Shown in pieces: positions 8,139-15,206 of a stretch of 64,000 bases of DNA. Both the position numbers and the translations under genes were made by a program. The stretch lies in contig NZ_AP022608.1 in assembly GCF_010728925.1 (NCBI RefSeq), positions 3,286,001 through 3,350,000 of the forward strand, given 5' to 3'. Each line of letters opens with the position of its first letter. Position 1 is the first letter of the stretch. The notes beneath the pieces are model-generated. The model saw only the letters and a program-made list of their open reading frames with translations. It was not told where the DNA came from and made no database searches. Source of the stretch: Mycolicibacterium gadium (GTDB taxonomy: Bacteria; Actinomycetota; Actinomycetes; Mycobacteriales; Mycobacteriaceae).

Positions 8139-8489
8139 GTGCCCACGTATTCCTATGCGTGCACCGAATGCGGCAATCGCTTCGATGAGGTGCAGGCCTT
8201 CAGCGACGATGCCCTGACCACCTGCCCCCAGTGCAGCGGCCGCCTGCGCAAGCTGTTCGGCAATGTGGGAGTGGTGTTCAAGGGCAGCGGCTTCTACCGC
8301 AACGACAGCCGCGAGACGGCCAAGAGCACGTCCTCGTCGTCTTCGGCGCCGTCCTCGAACGGTTCGTCCGGTGGTTCGGAGTCCTCGTCAGCGGACAAGT
8401 CCACCTCGAAGTCGTCCGGCGACTCGAGCTCCAGCTCGTCGAGTTCCAGCTCCTCGAGTTCGGCACCCGCCGCGGCGGCGTCGAGCTAG
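8139..8489 (+). CDS. FmdB-type zinc-ribbon protein, Ruc chaperone family
   Basis: A 116-residue protein. Residues 1-55 form a zinc ribbon with Cys8-x2-Cys11 and Cys29-x2-Cys32 (YACTECGNRF, CPQCSGRL), and GVVFKGSGFYRNDSR follows. The remaining half is almost entirely Ser with some Ala, Gly and Lys, and looks disordered. The M. tuberculosis counterpart (Rv0991c) was described as a redox-regulated chaperone, Ruc, in which oxidation of the zinc cysteines activates holdase activity. I judge this the orthologue from the motif layout, Ser-rich tail and gene context. The start is the GTG at 8139 with GGAGG 5 bp before it. The CIRCE operator upstream fits a heat-shock chaperone. Confidence 0.88.
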   Translation: MPTYSYACTECGNRFDEVQAFSDDALTTCPQCSGRLRKLFGNVGVVFKGSGFYRNDSRETAKSTSSSSSAPSSNGSSGGSESSSADKSTSKSSGDSSSSSSSSSSSSSAPAAAASS

Positions 8490-8498
8490 TTATCCACA
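8490..8498 (+). promoter_or_regulatory. DnaA-box-like nonamer TTATCCACA
   Basis: An exact match to the canonical DnaA box, starting at the last base of the chaperone gene's stop codon and lying in the 61-bp gap before the SAF gene. It is a single box, not an origin cluster. Confidence 0.35.
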
Positions 8499-8550
8499 GG
8501 CGCGTGGTCACACCGCGCCGTCACCCTCCTCGGCTGCCTAGTTTGGCGGT

Positions 8551-9213
8551 ATGGGGGAATCACTCAATCCGACGGCGCTGAGCCGACTCGTCGATCGTCT
8601 GCGCCCCGACTGGTCACGCACCGCGACGGCCCGGCGCGTCGCCGCCGGCGCTCTCGTGATCCTGGCTGCCGTCGCGGCACTTCGGCCCGACCCGGCGCAC
8701 GAGCGCACCGATATCGTCGTTGCCGCCCGGGATCTGGCGCCGGGCATCGAACTCAGCGCGGACGATGTCCGCGTCGAAACCCGTTTGGCGACAACGGTCC
8801 CCGATGGATCCCAGACGGATCTCACGGTCGTGGTCGGCGCGACGCTGGCCGGCCCGGCGCGCCGCGGCGAGGCGCTCACAGACGTGCGGTTGCTGGGACC
8901 GCGGCTGGCCGAATCGGCGGCGGGCCCCAATGCGCGCATCGTTCCGCTCCACCTTGACGACACAGCACTACTCGACCTGATCCGGCCGGGAGACGTGGTT
9001 GATGTACTCGGCGCCGGAGCCGATGCGGGCGTCGGCGCCGACGCCGAGCCTGCGGTCGTGGCGACCGACGCGGTCGTCGTCCTCGTATCCCCGAAACCGA
9101 CCGGCGCGGGCGGCGGAGGTGATCGTGTGGTGCTTGTCGCCCTGCCGGCTCACGACGCGAACAAGGCTGCGGGCGCGGCGCTGGTTCAGACCGTCACGCT
9201 CACCTTCCACTGA
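8551..9213 (+). CDS. SAF domain-containing protein, CpaB/RcpC-like
   Basis: A 220-residue protein with an N-terminal membrane anchor (about 29-46, VAAGALVILAAVAAL) and a SAF domain (about 55-105, IVVAARDLAPGIELSADDV). A C-terminal RcpC/CpaB-like region follows (RIVPLHLDDTALLDLIRPGDVVDVL), with a VVATDAVVVLVSPKP strand. CpaB-type proteins work in Flp/Tad pilus assembly; no other pilus gene is present here. It sits directly behind the Ruc-type chaperone gene, as Rv0990c does behind Rv0991c, so it is probably co-transcribed and heat-inducible. Confidence 0.75.
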   Translation: MGESLNPTALSRLVDRLRPDWSRTATARRVAAGALVILAAVAALRPDPAHERTDIVVAARDLAPGIELSADDVRVETRLATTVPDGSQTDLTVVVGATLAGPARRGEALTDVRLLGPRLAESAAGPNARIVPLHLDDTALLDLIRPGDVVDVLGAGADAGVGADAEPAVVATDAVVVLVSPKPTGAGGGGDRVVLVALPAHDANKAAGAALVQTVTLTFH

Positions 9214-9218
9214 GCCCG

Positions 9219-9422
9219 TCAGGTTTGCGGTGCCGGCGTGGTACTCGCGGCCACGTCCTGCTCGATCGCATCCAGTACCATGTCGGCCGGCTCCTCGGTG
9301 CTCGACGAGCCGGGTTGCGTCGGCGGCGGCGGGGGCGGAACCGGTTGCGCGTTGGCCGGGCTCGTCGCGATCGCCGAGATGCCGATCAGCATTCCTGCTA
9401 CCACCGCGAACAGCCACCGCAT
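9219..9422 (-). CDS. Small secreted Pro-rich protein
   Basis: A 67-residue protein with a Sec signal peptide ([19 protein letters not shown], cleavage near SPANA-QP), a Pro run and an acidic tail ending TTPAPQT. No known domain. I chose the ATG at 9422 because GGGAGG lies about 7 bp upstream; a TTG five codons earlier is possible. It is convergent with the SAF gene, with 5 bp between the stops. Function unknown. Confidence 0.6.
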   Translation of the reverse strand: MRWLFAVVAGMLIGISAIATSPANAQPVPPPPPPTQPGSSSTEEPADMVLDAIEQDVAASTTPAPQT

Positions 9423-9567
9423 GGCACGCCCTCCCAAACTTGTCTGTCACACAGCCGAACTGGCATCACCACGCAAGCTAGCATCGGACCCCGCGTGCCG
9501 CAGGACCATCGGGACTAACGTCGAGTGTCTGTCATATAGCCGGGCTCATAGGAAGGAAATCGCGCGC

Positions 9568-9990
9568 ATGTTAAAGGGCTTCAAGGAGTTTCTCGCCCGA
9601 GGCAACATCGTCGACCTATCCGTCGCGGTGGTCATCGGCACCGCGTTCACGGCGCTGGTCACCAAGTTCACCGACAGCATCATCCAGCCACTCATCAACC
9701 GGATCGGCGCGGGCGGAGACTCCGACTACGGCATCCTGAGAATCAGCATCGGCGGTGACCAGACCATCGACCTGAACGTTCTGCTGTCGGCGGCCATCAA
9801 CTTCATCCTCGTCGCTGCCGTCGTGTACTTCCTGGTCGTGTTGCCCTACAACAGGTTGCGGAAGAAGGGCGAAGTCGAACAGGCTCAGGACACCGAACTT
9901 TCGCTGCTCACCGAGATCCGCAACCTCTTGGCCGACACCCCCGGGCGCGGCACCGACACCGCAGAGACCACGAGCAACGACAAGACCTGA
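9568..9990 (+). CDS. mscL: Large-conductance mechanosensitive channel MscL
   Basis: A 140-residue protein, close to the usual length. The N-terminal amphipathic helix ([20 protein letters not shown]) leads into TM1 ([14 protein letters not shown]), a periplasmic loop follows, then TM2 ([19 protein letters not shown]) and a cytoplasmic helical bundle with a charged tail. The channel opens under membrane tension to release solutes on hypo-osmotic shock. AGGAAGG lies upstream of the ATG at 9568. A strong bidirectional hairpin follows 11 bp after the stop, separating it from the porin cluster. Confidence 0.96.
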   Translation: MLKGFKEFLARGNIVDLSVAVVIGTAFTALVTKFTDSIIQPLINRIGAGGDSDYGILRISIGGDQTIDLNVLLSAAINFILVAAVVYFLVVLPYNRLRKKGEVEQAQDTELSLLTEIRNLLADTPGRGTDTAETTSNDKT

Positions 9991-10001
9991 GCGACATACG
10001 A

Positions 10002-10034
10002 AAACAGCCCCCCGGATGATCCGGGGGGCTGTTT
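10002..10034. terminator. Bidirectional intrinsic terminator between mscL and porin 1
   Basis: A perfect 15-bp stem (10002-10016 with 10020-10034) around a 3-nt loop, GC-rich at the tip and with AAA/TTT at the base. It serves mscL on the plus strand and the first porin on the minus strand. Confidence 0.92.
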
Positions 10035-10055
10035 CTCGTTAACGCCTGGGAGAGG

Positions 10056-10697
10056 TTAGTTCATGTTCCAGGGCTCGCCGTAGGTGGTGACGCTGTCACC
10101 GGACGACGAGATGAGCCGAGCGAACGGACGCAGCAGCACACCACCGGCAGCACCGGTCACCGTGCCGTGCGCGTTGGACACCGCCACACCACCGGACGCA
10201 CCGGCGACATCCACCGAGAAGGTGGCGACTTCCTGGATACCGGGGCCGTTGCCGAGGTCGGCGCTGATCGACACACCGGGGAACAGGTTCGGCGTGGTGA
10301 ACGCCGGGCCAGTCGGGTCCGCCGGCGAGAACTGGTCGAGCAGGACGTTGGGCGTGGTGTAGCTGAAGTTGATGCCCACACCCAGCGACCACGGGAAGCC
10401 GATCTGGTAACCCAGCTCCAAGGTGCCCTCGAACTCATCGGCTCCGGCGCCGGCGACGATGTACTTCGCGCGACCGCTGTGGAACCACTCGCGGGTCAGC
10501 CGGTTGCGGTCCAACGGGAACACACCGTTGAGGAAGGTGTCCCACTGCTGGACGGTCAGCGTCCGGTCTTGGCCGTCAACGAGGCTCAGCTCGTTGTCCA
10601 GCCCGGCGTGAGAGGTGCCAGTGCTCACGAACAAAGACGCGATGGCTCCGGCTATTGCCAAAACCAAAGCCATCAGCACCCGACTGAATACCTTCAT
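10056..10697 (-). CDS. mspA: MspA-family outer-membrane porin, copy 1
   Basis: A 213-residue precursor: a 31-residue Sec signal peptide ending GTSHA, then a 182-residue mature chain starting GLDNELSLVDGQ. MspA forms octameric channels across the mycolate outer membrane for small hydrophilic nutrients. Most of the chain is MspA-like (FHSGRAKYIVAG, GYQIGFPWSLGVGINFSY, GEPWNMN at the end). The constriction loop differs: mature residues 90-93 are D-Q-F-S where MspA has D90, D91, G92, D93, and the loop is two residues shorter. Copy 1 carries FVSTGTSHA in the signal and Ser168 in the mature chain, where copies 2 and 3 have Ala at both places. I chose the ATG at 10697 because AGGGAG lies just upstream and the signal peptide starts there. 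Confidence 0.95.
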   Translation of the reverse strand: MKVFSRVLMALVLAIAGAIASLFVSTGTSHAGLDNELSLVDGQDRTLTVQQWDTFLNGVFPLDRNRLTREWFHSGRAKYIVAGAGADEFEGTLELGYQIGFPWSLGVGINFSYTTPNVLLDQFSPADPTGPAFTTPNLFPGVSISADLGNGPGIQEVATFSVDVAGASGGVAVSNAHGTVTGAAGGVLLRPFARLISSSGDSVTTYGEPWNMN

Positions 10698-10918
10698 GTT
10701 CTCCCTAGCTATGTCGACAGCGACCCCCGAATGGACCACTGTGTTTTGTTGTTCGTGCCTGGCCCTCAAATGAGAAGCCTCACAGGCGGTTCTTACGTCT
10801 TACTCATCGTTGACACGAGGAACATAACGGTCGGGCACCACCCTCGCAACGCGAGGAAGAAATTGGTCTTGCCGGCCTGACCGGTTCAGACACTGGCAAG
10901 ACCGGGGTCATGAAAAAA

Positions 10919-10948
10919 GGGGTCCCCCGGAGTTCTCCGGGGGACCCC
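10919..10948. terminator. Intrinsic terminator of porin copy 2
   Basis: A 12-bp perfect stem GGGGTCCCCCGG/CCGGGGGACCCC around a 6-nt loop, 17 bp past the copy 2 stop. Read on the minus strand it is followed by a run of six T. Confidence 0.92.
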
Positions 10949-10965
10949 TTCTTGCCTGGGAGAGG

Positions 10966-11607
10966 TTAGTTCATGTTCCAGGGCTCGCCGTAGGTGGTGA
11001 CGCTGTCACCAGCCGACGAGATGAGCCGAGCGAACGGACGCAGCAGCACACCACCGGCAGCACCGGTCACCGTGCCGTGCGCGTTGGACACCGCCACACC
11101 ACCGGACGCACCGGCGACATCCACCGAGAAGGTGGCGACCTCCTGGATACCGGGGCCGTTGCCGAGGTCGGCGCTGATCGACACACCGGGGAACAGGTTC
11201 GGCGTGGTGAACGCCGGGCCAGTCGGGTCCGCCGGCGAGAACTGGTCGAGCAGGACGTTGGGCGTGGTGTAGCTGAAGTTGATGCCCACACCCAGCGACC
11301 ACGGGAAGCCGATCTGGTAACCCAGCTCCAAGGTGCCCTCGAACTCATCGGCTCCGGCGCCGGCGACGATGTACTTCGCGCGACCGCTGTGGAACCACTC
11401 GCGGGTCAGCCGGTTGCGGTCCAACGGGAACACACCGTTGAGGAAGGTGTCCCACTGCTGAACGGTCAGCGTCCGGTCTTGGCCGTCAACGAGGCTCAGC
11501 TCGTTGTCCAGCCCGGCGTGAGAGGTGCCAGCGCTCACGAACAAAGACGCGATGGCTCCGGCTATTGCCAAAACCAAAGCCATCAGCACCCGACTGAATA
11601 CCTTCAT
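10966..11607 (-). CDS. mspA: MspA-family outer-membrane porin, copy 2
   Basis: 213 residues, the same precursor layout as copy 1: signal peptide to GTSHA and a mature chain beginning GLDNELSLVDGQ. Compared with copy 1 it has Ala for Thr in the signal (FVSAGTSHA) and Ala for Ser at mature residue 168. Its constriction loop is the same D90-Q91-F92-S93. It has its own terminator (10919-10948) and the same 5' region as copy 1, so the three genes are probably separate transcription units, not one operon. Start ATG at 11607 with AGGGAG upstream. Confidence 0.95.
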   Translation of the reverse strand: MKVFSRVLMALVLAIAGAIASLFVSAGTSHAGLDNELSLVDGQDRTLTVQQWDTFLNGVFPLDRNRLTREWFHSGRAKYIVAGAGADEFEGTLELGYQIGFPWSLGVGINFSYTTPNVLLDQFSPADPTGPAFTTPNLFPGVSISADLGNGPGIQEVATFSVDVAGASGGVAVSNAHGTVTGAAGGVLLRPFARLISSAGDSVTTYGEPWNMN

Positions 11608-11828
11608 GTTCTCCCTAGCTATGTCGACAGCGACCCCCGAATGGACCACTGTGTTTTGTTGTTCGTGCCTGGCCCTCAAATGAGAAGCCTCACAGGCGGT
11701 TCTTACGTCTTACTCATCGTTGACACGAGGAACATAACGGTCGGGCACCACCCTCGCAACGCGAGGAAGAAATTGGTCTTGCCGGCCTGACCGGTTCAGA
11801 CACTGGCAAGACCGGGGTCATGAAAAAA

Positions 11829-11858
11829 GGGGTCCCCCGGAGTTCTCCGGGGGACCCC
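11829..11858. terminator. Intrinsic terminator of porin copy 3
   Basis: The same 12-bp stem and loop as the copy 2 terminator, 18 bp past the copy 3 stop, with the T run on the minus strand. Confidence 0.92.
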
Positions 11859-11876
11859 TTCTTTGCCTGGGAGAGG

Positions 11877-12518
11877 TTAGTTCATGTTCCAGGGCTCGCC
11901 GTAGGTGGTGACGCTGTCACCAGCCGACGAGATGAGCCGAGCGAACGGACGCAGCAGCACACCACCGGCAGCACCGGTCACCGTGCCGTGCGCGTTGGAC
12001 ACCGCCACACCACCGGACGCACCGGCGACATCCACCGAGAAGGTGGCGACCTCCTGGATACCGGGGCCGTTGCCGAGGTCGGCGCTGATCGACACACCGG
12101 GGAACAGGTTCGGCGTGGTGAACGCCGGGCCAGTCGGGTCCACCGGCGAGAACTGGTCGAGCAGGACGTTGGGCGTGGTGTAGCTGAAGTTGATGCCCAC
12201 ACCCAGCGACCACGGGAAGCCGATCTGGTAACCCAGCTCCAAGGTGCCCTCGAACTCATCGGCTCCGGCGCCGGCGACGATGTACTTCGCGCGACCGCTG
12301 TGGAACCACTCGCGGGTCAGCCGGTTGCGGTCCAACGGGAACACACCGTTGAGGAAGGTGTCCCACTGCTGAACGGTCAGCGTCCGGTCTTGGCCGTCAA
12401 CGAGGCTCAGCTCGTTGTCCAGCCCGGCGTGAGAGGTGCCAGCGCTCACGAACAAAGACGCGATGGCTCCGGCTATTGCCAAAACCAAAGCCATCAGCAC
12501 CCGACTGAATACCTTCAT
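11877..12518 (-). CDS. mspA: MspA-family outer-membrane porin, copy 3
   Basis: 213 residues. The mature protein matches copy 2 except for Val in place of Ala at mature residue 95, beside the constriction loop. Its upstream flank is different from the other two: 43 bp (12585-12627) are present here and replaced by 3 bp in copies 1 and 2, and beyond that the homology is only partial. Copy 3 therefore probably keeps the ancestral promoter region. Start ATG at 12518 with AGGGAG upstream. Confidence 0.95.
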   Translation of the reverse strand: MKVFSRVLMALVLAIAGAIASLFVSAGTSHAGLDNELSLVDGQDRTLTVQQWDTFLNGVFPLDRNRLTREWFHSGRAKYIVAGAGADEFEGTLELGYQIGFPWSLGVGINFSYTTPNVLLDQFSPVDPTGPAFTTPNLFPGVSISADLGNGPGIQEVATFSVDVAGASGGVAVSNAHGTVTGAAGGVLLRPFARLISSAGDSVTTYGEPWNMN

Positions 12519-12901
12519 GTTCTCCCTAGCTATGTCGACAGCGACCCCCGAATGGACCACTGTGTTTTGTTGTTCGTGCCTGGCACTGCTGCGTACACCA
12601 CACAGGACGCAGGAGTCGCATGTGTCGCAAATGAGAAACTTCACATACTGCTCTTACGTCTTACTCATCGTTAACACGAGGAACATAACGGTCGGGCATC
12701 ACCCCGGCAACGTGACATCGCATATAGCTGGCACAGTGTTACCAGACCTGCCACTTTGCTCACTCCAGTAGCGCCCATGCCGACGTTGACAGGGGGCGTC
12801 GAGCGGCCCGTAGGGGCCGGTAATTTACCCCTGGCTGCCAGGCACTGGGTCAAGATCAAGGCAACGTGTGCGACATTCCCTCACGCAGGCATATCCACAG
12901 G
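12519..12901. other. Porin copy 3 upstream region, no gene seen
   Basis: A 383-bp region between the porin 3 start and the small gene. It holds the long porin 5' region (shared block about 12628-12714 with copies 1 and 2) and an interlocked palindrome around 12812-12832 (AGGGG, GGTAA-T-TTACC, CCCCT). I see no convincing coding frame. M. smegmatis mspA also has a distant promoter and long 5' leader, so part of this is probably transcribed leader. Confidence 0.5.
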
Positions 12902-13057
12902 TCACTGGTGGTGCGGAGGCGTGTTCTCCTGCAACCACTCATCGTGTCGATTCTCGTCGGCAAATGAGTCTTCGCGATCGTCAATAGACTTCGGACACAG
13001 TCCGTCGCCGAAAATTTCGTCAACCGCGTCACGCGGGCGCTCCGACCGGTCGGCCAT
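12902..13057 (-). CDS. Small acidic hypothetical protein, 51 residues
   Basis: A complete small gene: ATG at 13057 with GAGGAGG directly upstream, 51 codons, TGA at 12902-12904. The product is charged and soluble, starting MADRSERPRDAVDEIFGDGL and ending WLQENTPPHHQ. It has no signal peptide or membrane segment and one cysteine. I do not recognise a family with certainty. It is on the same strand as moaB2, 57 bp after the moaB2 stop, but a perfect CRP-type palindrome (13071-13086) lies 13 bp before its start, suggesting its own control. It is easy to miss because of its length. Confidence 0.65.
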   Translation of the reverse strand: MADRSERPRDAVDEIFGDGLCPKSIDDREDSFADENRHDEWLQENTPPHHQ

Positions 13058-13070
13058 GGCCCTCCTCAGC

Positions 13071-13086
13071 TGTGACAAAGATCACA
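13071..13086. promoter_or_regulatory. CRP-type palindrome TGTGA-N6-TCACA
   Basis: A perfect TGTGA (13071-13075), N6, TCACA (13082-13086), the consensus of the mycobacterial cAMP receptor protein. A third half-site TGTGA at 13093-13097 keeps the 11-bp period and could also form a TCACAC/GTGTGA hairpin. It sits between the moaB2 stop and the small gene's start. Confidence 0.6.
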
Positions 13087-13114
13087 CTTTCGTGTGACCG
13101 TCCACAGATTTCTC

Positions 13115-13693
13115 TTAAATCTCGAGACTCGACAGCTGTCCAATGATCTGAACAGCCAGCGGAGTAAGGGTCGCCATACCATCGCGCACCGCGGCACGAG
13201 ATCCGGCCAGGTTCACGACCAGCGTGCTCCCCGAGATTCCTGCCAGGCCGCGTGACAGTCCGGCGTCGGCGACGCCGGCGGACAACCCGGACGCCCGCAG
13301 TGCCTCCGCGATACCCAGCAGCTCCCGGTCGAGCAGATCGACCGTCGCCTCGGGGGTGACGTCACGCGGCGTGACACCGGTCCCACCGACCGACACCACC
13401 AGGTCCACTCCACCGATGACCGCGGTGTTCAGCGCGTTACGGATCTCGACCTCATCGGCAGCCACCACGACCACGCCATCCACGACGAAGCCCGCTTCAC
13501 CTAATAATTCGGTGACCAGCGGACCGCTGTGGTCCTCCTCGTCACCATGCGCTGTGCGGTCGTCCACCACGACGACCAAAGCTCGGCCCACCAACTCCCC
13601 TGGCTGTTCCATGACGCCAACCGTATATCCGGGCAGCGACGGCGGCGCAGCCACTCTCAGGGTCGTCGGTCCGGAGGTCACAGTGGGCCTCAC
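13115..13693 (-). CDS. moaB2: MoaB2/MogA-type molybdenum cofactor protein
   Basis: A 192-residue MoaB/Mog-fold protein that binds molybdopterin (adenylyltransferase-type family). The MPT-binding motif VVSVGGTGVTPRDVTPEA is near residues 100-117, and the core begins GRALVVVVDDRTAHGD and ends IIGQLSSLEI. The GTG start at 13693 overlaps the pepD stop as GTGA, indicating translational coupling. A start at the internal MEQPG (27 residues later) would match the M. tuberculosis annotation I remember and cannot be excluded. Confidence 0.88.
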   Translation of the reverse strand: MRPTVTSGPTTLRVAAPPSLPGYTVGVMEQPGELVGRALVVVVDDRTAHGDEEDHSGPLVTELLGEAGFVVDGVVVVAADEVEIRNALNTAVIGGVDLVVSVGGTGVTPRDVTPEATVDLLDRELLGIAEALRASGLSAGVADAGLSRGLAGISGSTLVVNLAGSRAAVRDGMATLTPLAVQIIGQLSSLEI

Positions 13694-15060
13694 TGCTGGG
13701 CCTTGCCGAGCGTGACTTCCACGGTCTGCGGTTTGCCGGCGGTATCGAGGTACGTGAGCGTCAGCTTGTCGCCGGGCGCCCTGGATCGCACCGCCGCGAC
13801 CAGCGCATCGGCGCTGTTGATCACCCGGTCGTCGACCTTGGTCACGACGACACCACTGGGTAGGCCCGCGGCGGCCGCGGCGCCGCCGCCGGTCACCTCG
13901 ACGATGCGGGCACCGTCGACCGTCGCGTCGTTACCGACCTGGACACCCAGCGAGGCGTGCGAGGCGGTGCCGTTCTCGATCAGCTCGTCGGCGATGCGCT
14001 TGGCCTGGTCGACCGGGATGGCGAAGCCAAGCCCGATCGAACCGCCCTGCGCCGCGCCATCGGCGTCGCCGCCCAATGTGGCGATGGCCGAGTTGACGCC
14101 GACCAACTCGCCATTCATGTTGACCAGCGCACCCCCGGAGTTACCGGGGTTGATGGCGGCGTCGGTCTGCACCGCATCCAGCACCGTGTTCTGGTTGCGG
14201 ATGTCACCACCGGCGGCGACAGGCCGGTTCAACGCGCTGATGATGCCGGTGGTCACCGTGCCCTCGAGCCCGAGCGGCGAACCGATCGCCACGACGTCCT
14301 GGCCGACGCGCAGGTTGGCCGACGAGCCGACGGTGATCGGCGTCAGACCCGTCACTCCCTGGGCGCGCACCACCGCGATGTCGCTGCTGGGGTCGGTTCC
14401 GAGCACCGTGAACGGTGCGCTGCGGCCGTCGGCGAACGTCACCTTGGTCTGCGCGCCGCCGCCACCCGTGGGTGCCGCCGGACCGCCGGGGCCGCCCGGC
14501 CGGTCTTGTGCCGCCGCACTGACGACGTGGTTGTTGGTCAGGATGAGGCCGTCCTGCGACAGGATGATCCCGGAGCCCTCCTCGGATTGCCTGCCAAGGT
14601 CCACCTCGAGCTTCACCACGCTGGGCACCACCTTGGCAGCGACCTGTTCGACCGTGCCGGCGGGCAGGCTGGCGACGGGCTGCCCGGGAGCGGCGCCGTT
14701 GATGGTCGACGTCGCCGCGGGCCGCTCGGACTGCGCCAGCAATGCCACTCCCCCGCCCACACCGGCGGACACGACGGCGACGGCGATGGCGCCGGCGATC
14801 AAAGAGCCTGCGCGAGAACGCTTCTGGGCCTGCTGCACCGGAAGGGGCGGGTGGGGAAACCGCGCCGTCGCCGGCTGCGGCGCACCACTGTACGGATCGT
14901 AAGGGGCGCGAAAAGGCTGTTGCTGTTGCGTCTGGTACCGCCAGTCATACGGCTGCTGCTGGTACGGATCGGGCCGCTGCGCACCGGGGTATCCGGCGGC
15001 CGCGGGCTCGGGGCGACGACCCGGTGGCGGTGGCGGCGAATACCTCGGATGGTTGGTCAT
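13690..15060 (-). CDS. pepD: HtrA-like serine protease PepD
   Basis: A 456-residue DegP/HtrA protease. A Pro/Gln/Tyr-rich cytoplasmic N-terminus (1-80) leads to one membrane segment (about 85-105, AGSLIAGAIAVAVVSAG). The trypsin-like domain carries the catalytic His (LTNNHVVS), Asp (SDIAVVRAQ) and Ser (NPGNSGGALV). A PDZ domain occupies the C-terminal 90 residues (GLPSGVVVTKVDD). PepD degrades misfolded envelope proteins and feeds into the MprAB/SigE stress circuit. It lies directly downstream of mprAB and is coupled to moaB2 by a GTGA overlap. Confidence 0.93.
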   Translation of the reverse strand: MTNHPRYSPPPPPGRRPEPAAAGYPGAQRPDPYQQQPYDWRYQTQQQQPFRAPYDPYSGAPQPATARFPHPPLPVQQAQKRSRAGSLIAGAIAVAVVSAGVGGGVALLAQSERPAATSTINGAAPGQPVASLPAGTVEQVAAKVVPSVVKLEVDLGRQSEEGSGIILSQDGLILTNNHVVSAAAQDRPGGPGGPAAPTGGGGAQTKVTFADGRSAPFTVLGTDPSSDIAVVRAQGVTGLTPITVGSSANLRVGQDVVAIGSPLGLEGTVTTGIISALNRPVAAGGDIRNQNTVLDAVQTDAAINPGNSGGALVNMNGELVGVNSAIATLGGDADGAAQGGSIGLGFAIPVDQAKRIADELIENGTASHASLGVQVGNDATVDGARIVEVTGGGAAAAAGLPSGVVVTKVDDRVINSADALVAAVRSRAPGDKLTLTYLDTAGKPQTVEVTLGKAQQ

Positions 15061-15206
15061 GTCGCTGCGGTGCTCTTTTCCTGTTGTGGGTCCGACATCC
15101 AGAACAACGGCGTTCGCACTCTCAAAGTTGCCTCAGCGGGCTGAGAATCCACTTAGAGAACGTTCGGGACATGCACAGAGAGTTGCTTCCCCAGAGCGCG
15201 CCTAGG

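Larger units (their letters stand above)
10044..10953. repeat. Porin direct repeat, unit 1
   Basis: The first of two full tandem units of about 910 bp. Each holds a porin gene, its 5' region, a 9-bp inverted repeat (GGTCTTGCC/GGCAAGACC, 10865-10903 here) and a terminator hairpin. Units 1 and 2 differ at only a handful of positions, all seen inside the coding part. Confidence 0.9.
10954..11864. repeat. Porin direct repeat, unit 2
   Basis: The second tandem unit, 911 bp: one extra T lies in the spacer before copy 3. Its flank is identical to that of unit 1 over the porin 5' region, the inverted repeat (11775-11813) and the terminator. Confidence 0.9.

Noticed and set aside
9500..9520. GGGACTAACGTC upstream of mscL, resembling a DosR motif
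   Set aside because: Only one half matches the DosR consensus; the second half-site is poor.
10865..10903. GGTCTTGCC/GGCAAGACC inverted repeat as an IS end or integration site
   Set aside because: It is duplicated only as part of the porin unit; no transposase or target-site duplication is present.
10167..12674. Long plus-strand frames antisense to all three porins (237-284 codons)
   Set aside because: They are repeated only because the porins are; the products are Arg/Val/Glu-rich, have no domain or ribosome-binding site and mirror the GC-rich codon bias of the sense genes.
12756..13097. Plus-strand frame of 113 codons opposite the small gene
   Set aside because: No ribosome-binding site or recognisable product, and it covers the CRP-type site and the better-supported minus-strand gene.
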